This document shows positions 13,968-23,167 of a stretch of 30,767 nt of DNA, one piece after another. The notes below the pieces were generated by a model. That model was not told the DNA's origin. It saw nothing but the letters and a program-made list of their open reading frames with translations, and searched no databases. Both the position numbers and the translations under genes were made by a program. The first letter of the stretch is position 1; each line of letters begins with the position of its first letter. The stretch is from Lachnospiraceae bacterium (GTDB taxonomy: Bacteria; Bacillota; Clostridia; Lachnospirales; Lachnospiraceae), in the NCBI GenBank assembly GCA_024691145.1, contig JAILNW010000041.1, forward strand, positions 1-30,767, given 5' to 3'.

Positions 13968-14855
13968 TTAATCTTCTTTAGTTTCTTCCTTGTCTTCTGA
14001 CTTTTCTTCATCTTCATCAGATTCAGTATCCTCTGTTTTCTCTTCTGAGTCTGCCTTGTCTTCTTTCTCTTCTTCCTTAGCATCTTCTTTCTTAAGATCA
14101 GTTTCCTTAAGATCAGTTTCCTTAATATCTTCTTTATCTTCTTTTGCTTCAGTAGCAGTTTCAGAACTATAAGTCTTATTCTCTTCCTCAGAAGCCATAA
14201 TAGTATCAATAATCTGTTTCTTAGGTACAAGATTAATAAATGCCACAGTCAGAATGCATACCAGCAATGACCTTGTAAATAAATCTTCAAGTGTCATTGG
14301 CACATTAGGATTCATAGCGCTTAATAGAATCAGTGCACAAATTATTGAAGAAGCAAATACCAAGGCCAGCATTGCATATACAGGCATCGGCATATCCAAT
14401 AAACCATTAATATATAAAACAAACACTATAATCGTCAATGCAATTAACAGATTTATTACTATTGGCAGATATCCTGACAGTAAAAACTTCGTACTAAATT
14501 TTACTTTTACATTTATTTCTCCATACTTTTTTTCAATTTTGTCCATATAGTCTCTCATATTAACTATACATACAATAAAATATCTGAAATATACTATAAA
14601 AGACGGAATAAAGCAACAAATACCTATCTTTGGTTTATCAGCATATAATAAAAAATATAATGCAATTCCAGCAAATTCCAAAAACCTTAGTATAAGATTA
14701 TAATAAGTGTCTCCCCTGGTAAATACTACGTTTCCGCATTGCATATTTAAAATAACTGCACATCCGACTACATGTATAATCATGGCAAATATTGTGGCAT
14801 AAAACAGTTTCATCCTGATATTATCCCTATCGGTAATAATATATTCTTTCTTCAT
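13968..14855 (-). CDS. Six-helix membrane protein with an extremely acidic C-terminal tail
   Basis: The protein is about 295 aa. The N-terminal 215 residues hold six hydrophobic helices (for example LFYATIFAMIIHVVGCAVIL, FLLSGYLPIVINLLIALTII, MPVYAMLALVFASSIICALI), with no family I recognise. The last 70 residues are almost only Glu, Asp, Lys, Ser and Thr (TEAKEDKEDIKETDLKETDL...), a disordered polyanionic tail, probably cytoplasmic. An ATG at 14867 lies upstream in frame, but GGGGA lies 6 nt before the ATG at 14855, which I prefer; the evidence is not strong. It is the last gene of a long codirectional series, 67 bp after the amylase-like gene, and is closed by a good terminator. Function unknown. 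Confidence 0.75.
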   Translation of the reverse strand: MKKEYIITDRDNIRMKLFYATIFAMIIHVVGCAVILNMQCGNVVFTRGDTYYNLILRFLEFAGIALYFLLYADKPKIGICCFIPSFIVYFRYFIVCIVNMRDYMDKIEKKYGEINVKVKFSTKFLLSGYLPIVINLLIALTIIVFVLYINGLLDMPMPVYAMLALVFASSIICALILLSAMNPNVPMTLEDLFTRSLLVCILTVAFINLVPKKQIIDTIMASEEENKTYSSETATEAKEDKEDIKETDLKETDLKKEDAKEEEKEDKADSEEKTEDTESDEDEEKSEDKEETKED

Positions 14856-14922
14856 AAAAATCCCCATTTCTAAAATTTACTTAATGTTAGATTAACATTT
14901 TTTTATGTTTAAAGTGTGTATT

Positions 14923-17037
14923 TTAGTAGTTATCAACTGTCTTTATTATTTCTGCAGAAACCCCAGGAAGTTTTAATCTTAGAATACCATTCTCTGAATG
15001 ATATGTTACTGCCTCAAGATTATAACCATCCCTTGTTGTACGAATCAGTCTAACCATTCTGTCTGCATCTTCCACACCTAACTCCCAAACATTAATATCC
15101 ATTGTAAGTTCATCATAATGGTTATTAACTGCCACTATTATCTTATCATTTTCATCAAATCTTCCATAGCTAAGGTACATAGGACCTCCCCCAAGGAAAA
15201 TAACCGAACCTGTCTTAAGTGCCTGATAACTCTTATGAATCTTTATAAGTTCCCTGTGGCAGTCGATAAGTTCCTTATCTTCTTTCCCCCATGGATACGT
15301 TCTTCTGTTATCTGGATCAGTCCATCCGCAAAGTCCTGCTTCATCACCATAATAAAGAGTTGGTGCTCCAGGCCATGTCATCTGTATAACAACTGCCTCC
15401 TTAAGCACACCCTTATCAACACCTTCATTGGCGGCCTCAGGTCCAAGAGAAGCAGTTCTTCCCACCTTTCTGTTGGTTCTTGTAAGGAATCTTGAATGGT
15501 CATGGTTCGATAACTCATTCATTGCAACATAAAGTGACTGGTAATTAAATCTCGACATATGATGTCTCATTGATCCAAAGAAAGCCTCATGGTTACCAAG
15601 AAGGTCTCCTCTGTATTCATCACTATGTTTCTCAACACCTGTTAAAAACCATGTAAGCGGTTCCATAAATGCATCGTAGTTCATTACAGTATCCCACTCT
15701 TCGCCTCTAAGCCAGCTTTCCGGATCACCATAATGCTCCGCAATAATAATAGCATCCGGATTAGCCTCTTTAACGTTTCTTCTAAAGTCCTTCCAGAACT
15801 TGTGATTAAATTCATTAGAAAAACCAAGGTCCGCTGCAACGTCAAGTCTCCATCCGTCAACATTATATGGTGGGGAAACCCACTTTCTCGCTATTCTCAT
15901 AATATATTCATATAGCTTAGGTGATTCCTCATAATTTAACTTTGGCAAAGTATCATGTCCCCACCAGCCATAATATTGGCCATTGTAAGGCCATGAATTA
16001 TTAATAAACTTAAAAAATGTATTATATGGACTGTCCTGTGAAATATAAGCTCCAGGCTCATATCCCTCATGATTTTCATATATTCTTTCTCTGTCAAGCC
16101 ACTTGTTAAAGGAGCCACAATGGTTAAATACACCATCAAGGATTACCCTGATGCCTCTTTCATGGGCTTTACTTACGAATTCAGCAAACAATTCATTACT
16201 TGCTTCAAGATTTTCCTTGCTTGCAACCCTTGAAATATACTTAGTGGCATGTTTATTATCATTATCCCCCTTTGCAAGAGGACTTCCTTCGTCTTTTACT
16301 ATTACACCAAAATGAGGATCAATATAATCATAATCCTGAATATCATACTTATGGTTTGAAGGTGAAACAAACATAGGATTAAGGTAAATAACCTCTATTC
16401 CCAGGTCTTTAAGGTAATCTAACTTGCTGATAATACCCTTTATATCACCACCATAAAACTCTCTTACACCCATGGCTGCAGGATACTTTTCCCAATTTTT
16501 TACAGCAGAAACATGTTCTTCAATGTAATTATACTCGTCATCAACTACATCATTGCTTAAATCGCCTTTGCAGAATCTGTCTGTATAAATCTGATAGAAA
16601 ACAGCTCCCTTTGCCCAGTCAGGTGTCTTAAATCCTGGCATAATATTAAAGTTGTAGTATGGCTGTATCTCGTTACTAATACCTATCTTATTATAATAGA
16701 ACGTACGTCTTCCTGAAGTTATTTCAAAATAATATTCAACAACATTTGTTCCTACCTGAACTGTTCGTTCATAGTAATCAAAACGCCTGTTATTCTTAAA
16801 CTTATCCATAACCATACGTCTTCCATCCCAGATAAGATAGACAACATCTACATTCTCCCTAGCTGTTCTAAACTTAATCGTTATCTCTTCGTTAGGCATA
16901 GGCTCTGGCGGATTACGAAACATCTTCGTTCCATCGCTGAACAATGCCTTCTTGTTAAGAACTGGAGTCATGTTGCTTATATACATCTGTAACTTTTCAC
17001 TTCTTGATAATTGATTAAAGTTTAAACCAAAGTCCAT
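14923..17037 (-). CDS. GH13 alpha-amylase-family glucan hydrolase (neopullulanase/cyclomaltodextrinase-like)
   Basis: The 704-aa protein has no signal peptide, so it acts in the cytosol. The N-terminal 130 residues are a CBM34-like beta-sandwich. The GH13 barrel then follows: FYQIYTDRFCKGD, VIYLNPMFVSPSNHKYDIQD (region V/I area), GVFNHCG (region I), GWRLDVAADL (catalytic nucleophile Asp), IIAEHYGD (acid/base Glu) and ELSNHDHSR (third Asp). The end is a small beta domain. Likely substrates are maltodextrins, cyclodextrins or pullulan entering the cell or released from glycogen. GGAGG lies before the ATG. It follows the phosphonopyruvate decarboxylase gene by only 26 bp, so it is probably cotranscribed with the phosphonate genes. 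A functional link is not obvious. Confidence 0.93.
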   Translation of the reverse strand: MDFGLNFNQLSRSEKLQMYISNMTPVLNKKALFSDGTKMFRNPPEPMPNEEITIKFRTARENVDVVYLIWDGRRMVMDKFKNNRRFDYYERTVQVGTNVVEYYFEITSGRRTFYYNKIGISNEIQPYYNFNIMPGFKTPDWAKGAVFYQIYTDRFCKGDLSNDVVDDEYNYIEEHVSAVKNWEKYPAAMGVREFYGGDIKGIISKLDYLKDLGIEVIYLNPMFVSPSNHKYDIQDYDYIDPHFGVIVKDEGSPLAKGDNDNKHATKYISRVASKENLEASNELFAEFVSKAHERGIRVILDGVFNHCGSFNKWLDRERIYENHEGYEPGAYISQDSPYNTFFKFINNSWPYNGQYYGWWGHDTLPKLNYEESPKLYEYIMRIARKWVSPPYNVDGWRLDVAADLGFSNEFNHKFWKDFRRNVKEANPDAIIIAEHYGDPESWLRGEEWDTVMNYDAFMEPLTWFLTGVEKHSDEYRGDLLGNHEAFFGSMRHHMSRFNYQSLYVAMNELSNHDHSRFLTRTNRKVGRTASLGPEAANEGVDKGVLKEAVVIQMTWPGAPTLYYGDEAGLCGWTDPDNRRTYPWGKEDKELIDCHRELIKIHKSYQALKTGSVIFLGGGPMYLSYGRFDENDKIIVAVNNHYDELTMDINVWELGVEDADRMVRLIRTTRDGYNLEAVTYHSENGILRLKLPGVSAEIIKTVDNY

Positions 17038-17063
17038 ATAATCCTCCGTCCAATCAGATTATT

Positions 17064-18182
17064 TTAGTCTTTTATAAAGTCCATGAAATTTTCCTTATTC
17101 TCAAGAGCCGTTGTTGTCGGTCTTATAAGTTCTTCTCTTGATGCTATATTACATTTTACTTCAATAAGGCTAAGTTCATCTCTGTTCTTTGCCTCATTTA
17201 ATTCTTTATCTAAATCATCATATGAATCAACACTTACAGCAAATGGATAACCACAGGCTTTTGCAATAGCCACAAGATCAATATTCTCCGCAACTGTTGG
17301 CATACCTCCTACAGTTTCATGAGCTCCATTGTTAATAACTACATGAACCATATTTGAAGGCTTGTTGGCACCAACAACTGCCATAGAACCCATATGCATA
17401 AGTACAGCACCATCACCATCAATACACCATACTTTTCTGTCTGGTTTATTAATTGCAACTCCAAGTGCTATAGATGAACTATGTCCCATAGATCCAACAG
17501 TAAGGAAATCATACTTATGGCTCTGATTATTATTAAGTCTTGCCTCAAATAATTCTCTGCTTGCCTTTCCTGTTGTTGAGATAATTGGATCTTCACCTGT
17601 TACTTTTATTATATGATGAATAACCTCTTCTCTAACCATTTTATTATCATTAGCATATGTAACTTTGCCATCGTAGCTTATAGCTCCCTTTCTTATGACA
17701 AATGCCACATTCTTTCCTGCTTCAAGCTCCTTCTTGAAATCAGCCATAACCTTAACAACTTCTTCATCAGTTGTATCTTTACCGATTATAAATGATTTAA
17801 TGCCCATATCATCAAGAAGCTTAATAGTAACCTCTCCCTGATAAATGTGCTGTGGTTCATCATGAATACCAGGCTCGCCTCTCCATCCAATTACAAATAC
17901 CATAGGAATAGCATAAACCTTATCATTAAGAAGTGAAGCTACCGGGTTAATAATATTACCTTCTCCACTATTCTGCATATATACAACAGGTACCTTTCCT
18001 GTTGCAAGATGATATCCTGCTGCAAGAGCAACACAATTTCCTTCATTTGCAGCAATCATATGATGATTTTTATCAATTCCATATGTGTTCATAAGATAAT
18101 TGCATAATGCTTTTAACTGTGAATCAGGAACTCCTGCATAAAAATCTGAACCTATAATCTCAACTAATTTATCAACTTTCAT
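17064..18182 (-). CDS. ppd: Phosphonopyruvate decarboxylase
   Basis: The 372-aa TPP- and Mg-dependent enzyme converts phosphonopyruvate to phosphonoacetaldehyde + CO2. This irreversible step pulls the unfavourable PEP mutase reaction forward. Seen: the N-terminal pyrimidine-binding part with DFYAGVPDSQLKAL, the TPP glutamate in AANEGNCVALAAGYH (Glu47) and VVYMQNSGEGNIINPVASLL, which is typical of Ppd. The C-terminal diphosphate-binding motif is GDGAVLMHMGSMAVVG with the following INNGAHETVGG (GDG...NN). The single-chain length of about 370 aa matches Ppd; related sulfopyruvate decarboxylases are often split. It lies 16 bp after the alcohol dehydrogenase gene and two genes after the PEP mutase fusion, which settles the assignment. 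Confidence 0.95.
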   Translation of the reverse strand: MKVDKLVEIIGSDFYAGVPDSQLKALCNYLMNTYGIDKNHHMIAANEGNCVALAAGYHLATGKVPVVYMQNSGEGNIINPVASLLNDKVYAIPMVFVIGWRGEPGIHDEPQHIYQGEVTIKLLDDMGIKSFIIGKDTTDEEVVKVMADFKKELEAGKNVAFVIRKGAISYDGKVTYANDNKMVREEVIHHIIKVTGEDPIISTTGKASRELFEARLNNNQSHKYDFLTVGSMGHSSSIALGVAINKPDRKVWCIDGDGAVLMHMGSMAVVGANKPSNMVHVVINNGAHETVGGMPTVAENIDLVAIAKACGYPFAVSVDSYDDLDKELNEAKNRDELSLIEVKCNIASREELIRPTTTALENKENFMDFIKD

Positions 18183-18198
18183 CTTACACTCTCCAATC

Positions 18199-19317
18199 TT
18201 ATTTAGCTAGTACCTGATGATATAACATATCTATAGTATCTACATCAAGTTCTATAGGATTATTCTTAAGTCTCGTTACATTAACGGAGTTTTTAAGAAT
18301 CTCATAATCCTCTTCCTTTGCAGTAGGAATATCAAGTTCCAATGACTTAAACAATTCATCAAACTTTATAGCTGACTCTGACACATCCTTGCACCCCATG
18401 GCACTTGCAATCTGCTTATATGAACCAGCAAGATACTCTGTTCCTCTCTTATCAATACACTTCTCCATATGATTAATCATATATGGAAACAGCTTTCTAA
18501 GACAAAGTGCTGCTGCATGTCCATGAGCCACATTATAAAGGCTGGTTAACTTATATGACATTGCATGTCCTGCTGTTGTCTGTGTAATATTAATAGCCTT
18601 TCCTGCATAATTTGCAGCCTCAAACATAAGAGCATTAACACTTTTATCCTGACTCAGATACTTGTCTTTATTATTTATAATTATATCAATAGCCTTTTTT
18701 GCATACTCCTTGCTTTCATCAGTAGAATTCACTGACCACATGGATTCAATGGCATGACAAAGGGCATCTAACATAGTTGCCTTCTTCTGATATAATGGCA
18801 AAGTTTCAAGTGATGATGTATCAAACACAACACACTTTGGAATTGCGCTTTCATGGGCAACAGACTGCTTTTCACCATTATAGTAAATAACAGCAAATCT
18901 TGTAGCCTCTGAACCCGTTCCCGCTGTAGTCGGAACAGCCATTAATTCAATATCATTAGGAACAATAGCCTGCTTAAGATAATTAATGCTTTTGTCCATA
19001 TTAGAATAAAGTTTTATACACTTTGCAACATCCATGGCGCTTCCGCCACCAACAGCAAGAATCAGAGTGCAGTTATTCTCATGAAGAATATCCACACCTT
19101 TTTCTACTGATTCATAAAGTGGATTAGGCTTAAAATCATCAAATAATATTACATTAAGATTCTCTCTCTTTGCAAAATCCTCTATAGCCTTTCCAATCTT
19201 AAAAAACTTTATTGCATCACATACAAGAAGTATATTAGTATGTCCTGCTTTCTTTATATAATCTTCAAACTCTTTATAATCGTTATTTTTAATAAATATG
19301 TTTAAACTTGTGTCCAT
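18199..19317 (-). CDS. Iron-type alcohol dehydrogenase, probable phosphonoacetaldehyde reductase
   Basis: The 372-aa group III (iron-dependent) dehydrogenase carries the NAD(P) loop AVGGGSAMDVAK, the TTAGTGSEATRF motif and the metal-binding residues in MLDALCHAIESMW and YNVAHGHAAALCL. Placed between the PEP mutase and phosphonopyruvate decarboxylase genes, with gaps of 23 and 16 bp, it almost certainly reduces phosphonoacetaldehyde to 2-hydroxyethylphosphonate, as PhpC-type enzymes do in phosphonate antibiotic and phosphonolipid pathways. No aminoethylphosphonate transaminase gene is in the window, so the hydroxyethyl branch is favoured. The substrate is inferred from context; members of this family reduce many small aldehydes. 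Confidence 0.88.
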   Translation of the reverse strand: MDTSLNIFIKNNDYKEFEDYIKKAGHTNILLVCDAIKFFKIGKAIEDFAKRENLNVILFDDFKPNPLYESVEKGVDILHENNCTLILAVGGGSAMDVAKCIKLYSNMDKSINYLKQAIVPNDIELMAVPTTAGTGSEATRFAVIYYNGEKQSVAHESAIPKCVVFDTSSLETLPLYQKKATMLDALCHAIESMWSVNSTDESKEYAKKAIDIIINNKDKYLSQDKSVNALMFEAANYAGKAINITQTTAGHAMSYKLTSLYNVAHGHAAALCLRKLFPYMINHMEKCIDKRGTEYLAGSYKQIASAMGCKDVSESAIKFDELFKSLELDIPTAKEEDYEILKNSVNVTRLKNNPIELDVDTIDMLYHQVLAK

Positions 19318-19340
19318 ATTTTCTCCAATTCTTTCTGAGA

Positions 19341-21350
19341 TTAAATATCTTCAGGTATTAATCTGATAATATCCTTAAATGGCATACACATATCATCACA
19401 CTCTTTTGCTCTGTGATTCTTAAGTATAGTCTTTGCAGCATTCTGCATAGCCGGGAATCCTGTTCTTGTAAGCTGGTTAGCATAAATAATTATATTAACT
19501 CCACGCTCCTTAAACTCCTCTTCAGTTACTGTATTAAATGAAGTAGGAACAACAACAACAGGTGTTTCCTTATTCTGTTCTCTGAACTTCTCAACAAACT
19601 CAAATATCTCAGAAGGATCTTTCTTACGGCTGTGAATCATAATTGCATCAGCTCCGGCTTTTGAAAATGCAAATGCTCTTTCCAGGGCATCTTCCATACC
19701 CTGCTCAAGTATAAGACTCTCAATTCTTGCACAAATCATAAAATCTTCCGTTCTCTGAGCTTTCTTTCCAGCCTTAATCTTTTCACAAAACTCTTCGATA
19801 GTTGCCTGAGTCTGCTTAACCTCTGTTCCAAAAAGAGAATTTTTCTTAAGTCCCTTTTTGTCTTCTATAATAACCATTGATACACCCATACGTTCTAATG
19901 AACGTACTGTATATACAAAATGTTCTGTAAGTCCGCCTGTATCTCCATCAAATATAATTGGCTTTGTTGTAACCTCGCACACATCATCAATTGTTCTAAA
20001 ACGTGATGTCATATCAACAAGCTCAATATCCGGCTTGCCCTTTGCAGTTGAATCGCAAAGTGAACTAATCCACATTGCATCAAACTGACGTGCTCCGCCA
20101 TCTTCCTCAACAACAGTATTCTCGACAATAAGTCCTGTAAGACCGCTATGAGCTTCCATAGCTGTAATTGTACCCTTCATGTTAAGAATCTTTCTAAGTC
20201 TTGAACGACGTGCATCAGGTGTTGCAAGTTCTGCTCTTGCAAACTTTTCAAGATCAAGATAAGTCTTATCTACTGTATAAGGGAATTCTATTAACTTTCC
20301 GCCATACTCTGCAAGTGTAGAAACAACCTCATCTCTTACAGGCTTCTGAATTCCGCTTCTCCAGTCATCTCCATGTACAACAAAAGAAGGCTGGTATTTT
20401 TCAAGATTTTCCTTATAGCTTAAAGTCTTCTGCTCAACAACTTCATAAACTCCTGCTATATTCTGGAACATACTCTTTCTGTCTTCAAATGGAATAAGAG
20501 GAAATCTCTTATAACTTACAACTGCCTCGTCAGACAGTACACCAATTATTAACTTTCCAAGTCTTCTTGCCTTCTTAATAATCTCAATATGTCCATTATG
20601 AATCATATCTGTTGAAAAACACATATAAACTGTACGATTCATAACATTTTTTACTCTTTCAGTAATTATTAATAAATCCTCAGGAGTATCAATCTCATTA
20701 CAAAGCTGATTCTTAACATCAAGTGGATAAATCATACATTTGTCAGATACTTCATTGAATGCATTCTCTGCATAACATCCTCTGTTACCACTTTCACAGT
20801 ATGCGATAATATTATCAAGCCATATTTTCCAGTCATCCTTAAGAATCTTATATAAAGGCTGAGCTGCAAATGCATCATTGAAAAACTCAATACCAACCTT
20901 TGTAATGTGTCCATCAATAACGACAGCTTTAAAATCCTTCTTAGGAAGAGAAAGTGTAGAACTAACTGTCATACAGCTTTTCTCACTGCTAATCAGCTCA
21001 TCAAGTACAGAATTCTCAAATACAAGATCACCATGCATCATAATAATATCATCCTCAAGATAATCTTTTGCACAGTAAATAGAATATATATAATTTGTCT
21101 CCTTAAATTCATTATTCTTAACAAAATTAATCTTTAAAGGAAGATCTAGACTCTTGCAGTAGTCCATAAGAACATCATCAAATAAACCTGTAGTCATAAC
21201 AACCTCTGTTACACCTATATCTACAAGCTGTTTCAACTGATGAGATAAAATTGTTTCATTTGCATAAATCTCTGTCATGCACTTTGGATGTTCGGAAGTA
21301 ATTACGCCCATGCGACTTCCCATTCCCGAATTAAGTATCAATGCTTTCAT
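19341..21350 (-). CDS. Trifunctional fusion: nucleotidyltransferase, cytidylyltransferase-like domain and PEP mutase
   Basis: The 669-aa protein has three parts. Residues 1-230 form a MobA/LicC-like sugar-1-phosphate or choline-phosphate nucleotidyltransferase (LNSGMGSRMG, HPKCMTEI, MMHGDLVFE), akin to PntC. Residues 238-370 form a glycerol-3-phosphate/FAD-synthetase-type cytidylyltransferase with HNGH at 251-254 and a late HGDDW. Residues 385-669 form PEP mutase with DGDTGG at 468-473 and the diagnostic EDKKGLKKNS at 496-505, which separates true mutases from isocitrate-lyase relatives. PEP mutase makes phosphonopyruvate from PEP; the other two parts predict activation of a phosphonate alcohol as a CMP derivative. 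GGAG lies 10 nt before the ATG. It heads the phosphonate cassette and follows the DUF697-like gene by 39 bp. The role of having two different nucleotidyltransferase folds is unclear. Confidence 0.92.
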   Translation of the reverse strand: MKALILNSGMGSRMGVITSEHPKCMTEIYANETILSHQLKQLVDIGVTEVVMTTGLFDDVLMDYCKSLDLPLKINFVKNNEFKETNYIYSIYCAKDYLEDDIIMMHGDLVFENSVLDELISSEKSCMTVSSTLSLPKKDFKAVVIDGHITKVGIEFFNDAFAAQPLYKILKDDWKIWLDNIIAYCESGNRGCYAENAFNEVSDKCMIYPLDVKNQLCNEIDTPEDLLIITERVKNVMNRTVYMCFSTDMIHNGHIEIIKKARRLGKLIIGVLSDEAVVSYKRFPLIPFEDRKSMFQNIAGVYEVVEQKTLSYKENLEKYQPSFVVHGDDWRSGIQKPVRDEVVSTLAEYGGKLIEFPYTVDKTYLDLEKFARAELATPDARRSRLRKILNMKGTITAMEAHSGLTGLIVENTVVEEDGGARQFDAMWISSLCDSTAKGKPDIELVDMTSRFRTIDDVCEVTTKPIIFDGDTGGLTEHFVYTVRSLERMGVSMVIIEDKKGLKKNSLFGTEVKQTQATIEEFCEKIKAGKKAQRTEDFMICARIESLILEQGMEDALERAFAFSKAGADAIMIHSRKKDPSEIFEFVEKFREQNKETPVVVVPTSFNTVTEEEFKERGVNIIIYANQLTRTGFPAMQNAAKTILKNHRAKECDDMCMPFKDIIRLIPEDI

Positions 21351-21389
21351 TCTTAATTTTCTCCTTTTCTATGCTTATTCCCATAATCC

Positions 21390-22310
21390 CTATACTAATA
21401 CTTCATTCTTCTTACTAAAGAACCTTGTGAAAGGTTTCTTCACTTTATCTTCCATACCATTCTTTAATAACTCTTTTAACATCGTATAGGCTTCACTGTA
21501 TGACTTTTTGCGAAGTTCCTTACGACTCTGTGACACATCTGCATCTAACAGATAATTCTTTGTAATCATTGCCACTCTAAGGGTAGTTAATGCATTTATA
21601 GCCCCCTGTGTGGCTGATGCTGCAACAATGCCTGTTATCTTGCTGATAGAACTTTCAGCTGCAAGTGGCAACAACTCTTCTATGTTAATCTCCTCAAGTC
21701 CGCCTGCAAGTATTGTAATGGACATAACCTTAAGGTACAGGTTAAGAACCTGTGGCGTACTTGGTCTGAAACCACATATCTCCACTATTCTCTTAATCAA
21801 GCTTATATTAGCTGAAGCCATGCCAAGCATATCATAAGTAGAATTCTGGGATACTGCTGTGATTAAAAAAATCTTTCTCGCAGTATCAAATGCTTCTTTA
21901 TTAACCTCTGGTGCAATCTTTCTGTCGAAAAATTCAATAATAAGATCATCTGTCTCATCTTTACACTTAAGATAACCTTCTAATGTTTCCTTTTCTTCAT
22001 CAGTAAGTTCAACATTCTTCTTAAGATTGGCAACAAGCTTCTTGCACCAGTGTTTCTTTGCCCTTCCATCTTTATCATGTATCTTTCTTAAAGAAAAGAC
22101 CGGCGCAAAAAAAACACTAATCATAGGATATATTATTCCTACGATAAGTATAATACCTATCATTATATAAAACAAGTACTCAAGGTACTTATTCACCCTT
22201 CCAAATCTCTCGCCAATATTAAGTGCACTGCTTATTATTGAAAGAATAATCATAATAAACAACGATACACAAAGTACTATTGACCACGTATTAAACCTTT
22301 TATTTTTCAT
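21390..22310 (-). CDS. DUF697 (YcjF-like) membrane protein
   Basis: The 306-aa protein has two membrane helices (WSIVLCVSLFIMIILSIISS and LFYIMIGIILIVGIIYPMIS) in the first 80 residues. A charged cytosolic linker follows (90-140), then a helical domain with TARKIFLITAVSQNSTYDML and MSITILAGGLEEINIEELLP. The latter resemble DUF697, a domain found next to or fused with GTPases and linked to envelope stress. The last 50 residues are basic. It is 15 bp downstream of the EFR1 gene and 39 bp upstream of the PEP mutase fusion gene, so it is part of the same transcript. Whether it serves phosphonate metabolism is not known. Confidence 0.75.
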   Translation of the reverse strand: MKNKRFNTWSIVLCVSLFIMIILSIISSALNIGERFGRVNKYLEYLFYIMIGIILIVGIIYPMISVFFAPVFSLRKIHDKDGRAKKHWCKKLVANLKKNVELTDEEKETLEGYLKCKDETDDLIIEFFDRKIAPEVNKEAFDTARKIFLITAVSQNSTYDMLGMASANISLIKRIVEICGFRPSTPQVLNLYLKVMSITILAGGLEEINIEELLPLAAESSISKITGIVAASATQGAINALTTLRVAMITKNYLLDADVSQSRKELRKKSYSEAYTMLKELLKNGMEDKVKKPFTRFFSKKNEVLV

Positions 22311-22325
22311 CCCTCTTTGCCTTCC

Positions 22326-23102
22326 CTAATCACCTAGTAATTTAATAAACTCCTTATATTCCGGACACATATACCTGCCTCTGTTCTGTGTCTTATCCTT
22401 AATGTTAATAGCTTTTTTCGGACATCCATGGATACATCTAAGACAATTTATGCAATTTTGTCCAAACTCTGGTTTACCATTCTTTAATAAAATGTTATTA
22501 ACAGGGCATTCCTTCTGACATAATCCACAGGATATACAGTCTGATGATACATTAAAACCATCCGATGATGTCATATACTTATTAAACATCTTATTAACTG
22601 CACCTGATAAAAGCCCTGAGAATGGTGTGAAATCATTCTTTTTAATATCCATGTCCTGCTTAATCATGTAGGCTAAAGTATCCACCACCGGAATTGCCAT
22701 CTTTAATGAAGTAAATACTTCTCTCTCATTAGGAACATCTCCAGATACTATATAATTATTAGGCATTGGTATTCCGCTGAAACCTCTGAATTCAAGTCCA
22801 GCTTCCTTGCATAACCTCTGGCAGTACTTCGCACAATTTCCCGTCTGACTTTGCATGGTTCCAATAAAATAAACATGATTATTATCTTTATATAAAGCAT
22901 TCTTTATAAGATTCTCAACAATTACAGGATATCTCCATGCGTAAATAGGTGCTACGAAAACTATCCTTCTGTCATTCTCCACTACTAAAACTTCTTTTTT
23001 CTTAATATAATCATTAAGACATACTGTTTCAGTTTCTAATCTTTCAGCAAATGCTTCTGCTATAAACTTACTGTTACCTGTTCCTGTAAAATAATAAACC
23101 AT
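22326..23102 (-). CDS. EFR1-type flavodoxin plus 2[4Fe-4S] ferredoxin protein
   Basis: The N-terminal 160 residues form a flavodoxin-like domain beginning MVYYFTGTGNSKFIAEAF (FMN phosphate loop TGTGNS). The C-terminal part has two [4Fe-4S] clusters: CISCGLCQKECPVNNI and CINCLRCIHGCPKKAI. This is the layout of EFR1 family proteins of anaerobic Firmicutes, thought to carry electrons within one polypeptide. An in-frame ATG at 23129 lies upstream, but AGGTG sits 5-9 nt before the ATG at 23102, and the family N-terminus starts there, so 23102 is chosen (258 aa). A consensus promoter just upstream makes it the first gene of the transcript that includes DUF697 and the phosphonate genes. Confidence 0.9.
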   Translation of the reverse strand: MVYYFTGTGNSKFIAEAFAERLETETVCLNDYIKKKEVLVVENDRRIVFVAPIYAWRYPVIVENLIKNALYKDNNHVYFIGTMQSQTGNCAKYCQRLCKEAGLEFRGFSGIPMPNNYIVSGDVPNEREVFTSLKMAIPVVDTLAYMIKQDMDIKKNDFTPFSGLLSGAVNKMFNKYMTSSDGFNVSSDCISCGLCQKECPVNNILLKNGKPEFGQNCINCLRCIHGCPKKAINIKDKTQNRGRYMCPEYKEFIKLLGD

Positions 23103-23119
23103 AATATCACCTACTATCA

Positions 23120-23148
23120 ATAATACCAAATTTTCCTTTAAATGTCAA
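23120..23148 (-). promoter_or_regulatory. Internal promoter for EFR1, DUF697 and phosphonate genes
   Basis: TTGACA (23143-23148) and TATTAT (23120-23125) are exactly 17 bp apart on the minus strand. The predicted start near 23113 gives a leader of only about 11 nt, just enough for the AGGTG site. It allows the downstream genes to be expressed apart from the two-component genes. Confidence 0.8.
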
Positions 23149-23167
23149 AATATCTTAGTTTACTGCT

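Noticed and set aside
13910..14230. Minus-strand basic Leu/Arg/Lys-rich 106-aa frame
   Set aside because: It is an out-of-frame shadow of the acidic tail of the membrane protein at 13968-14855.
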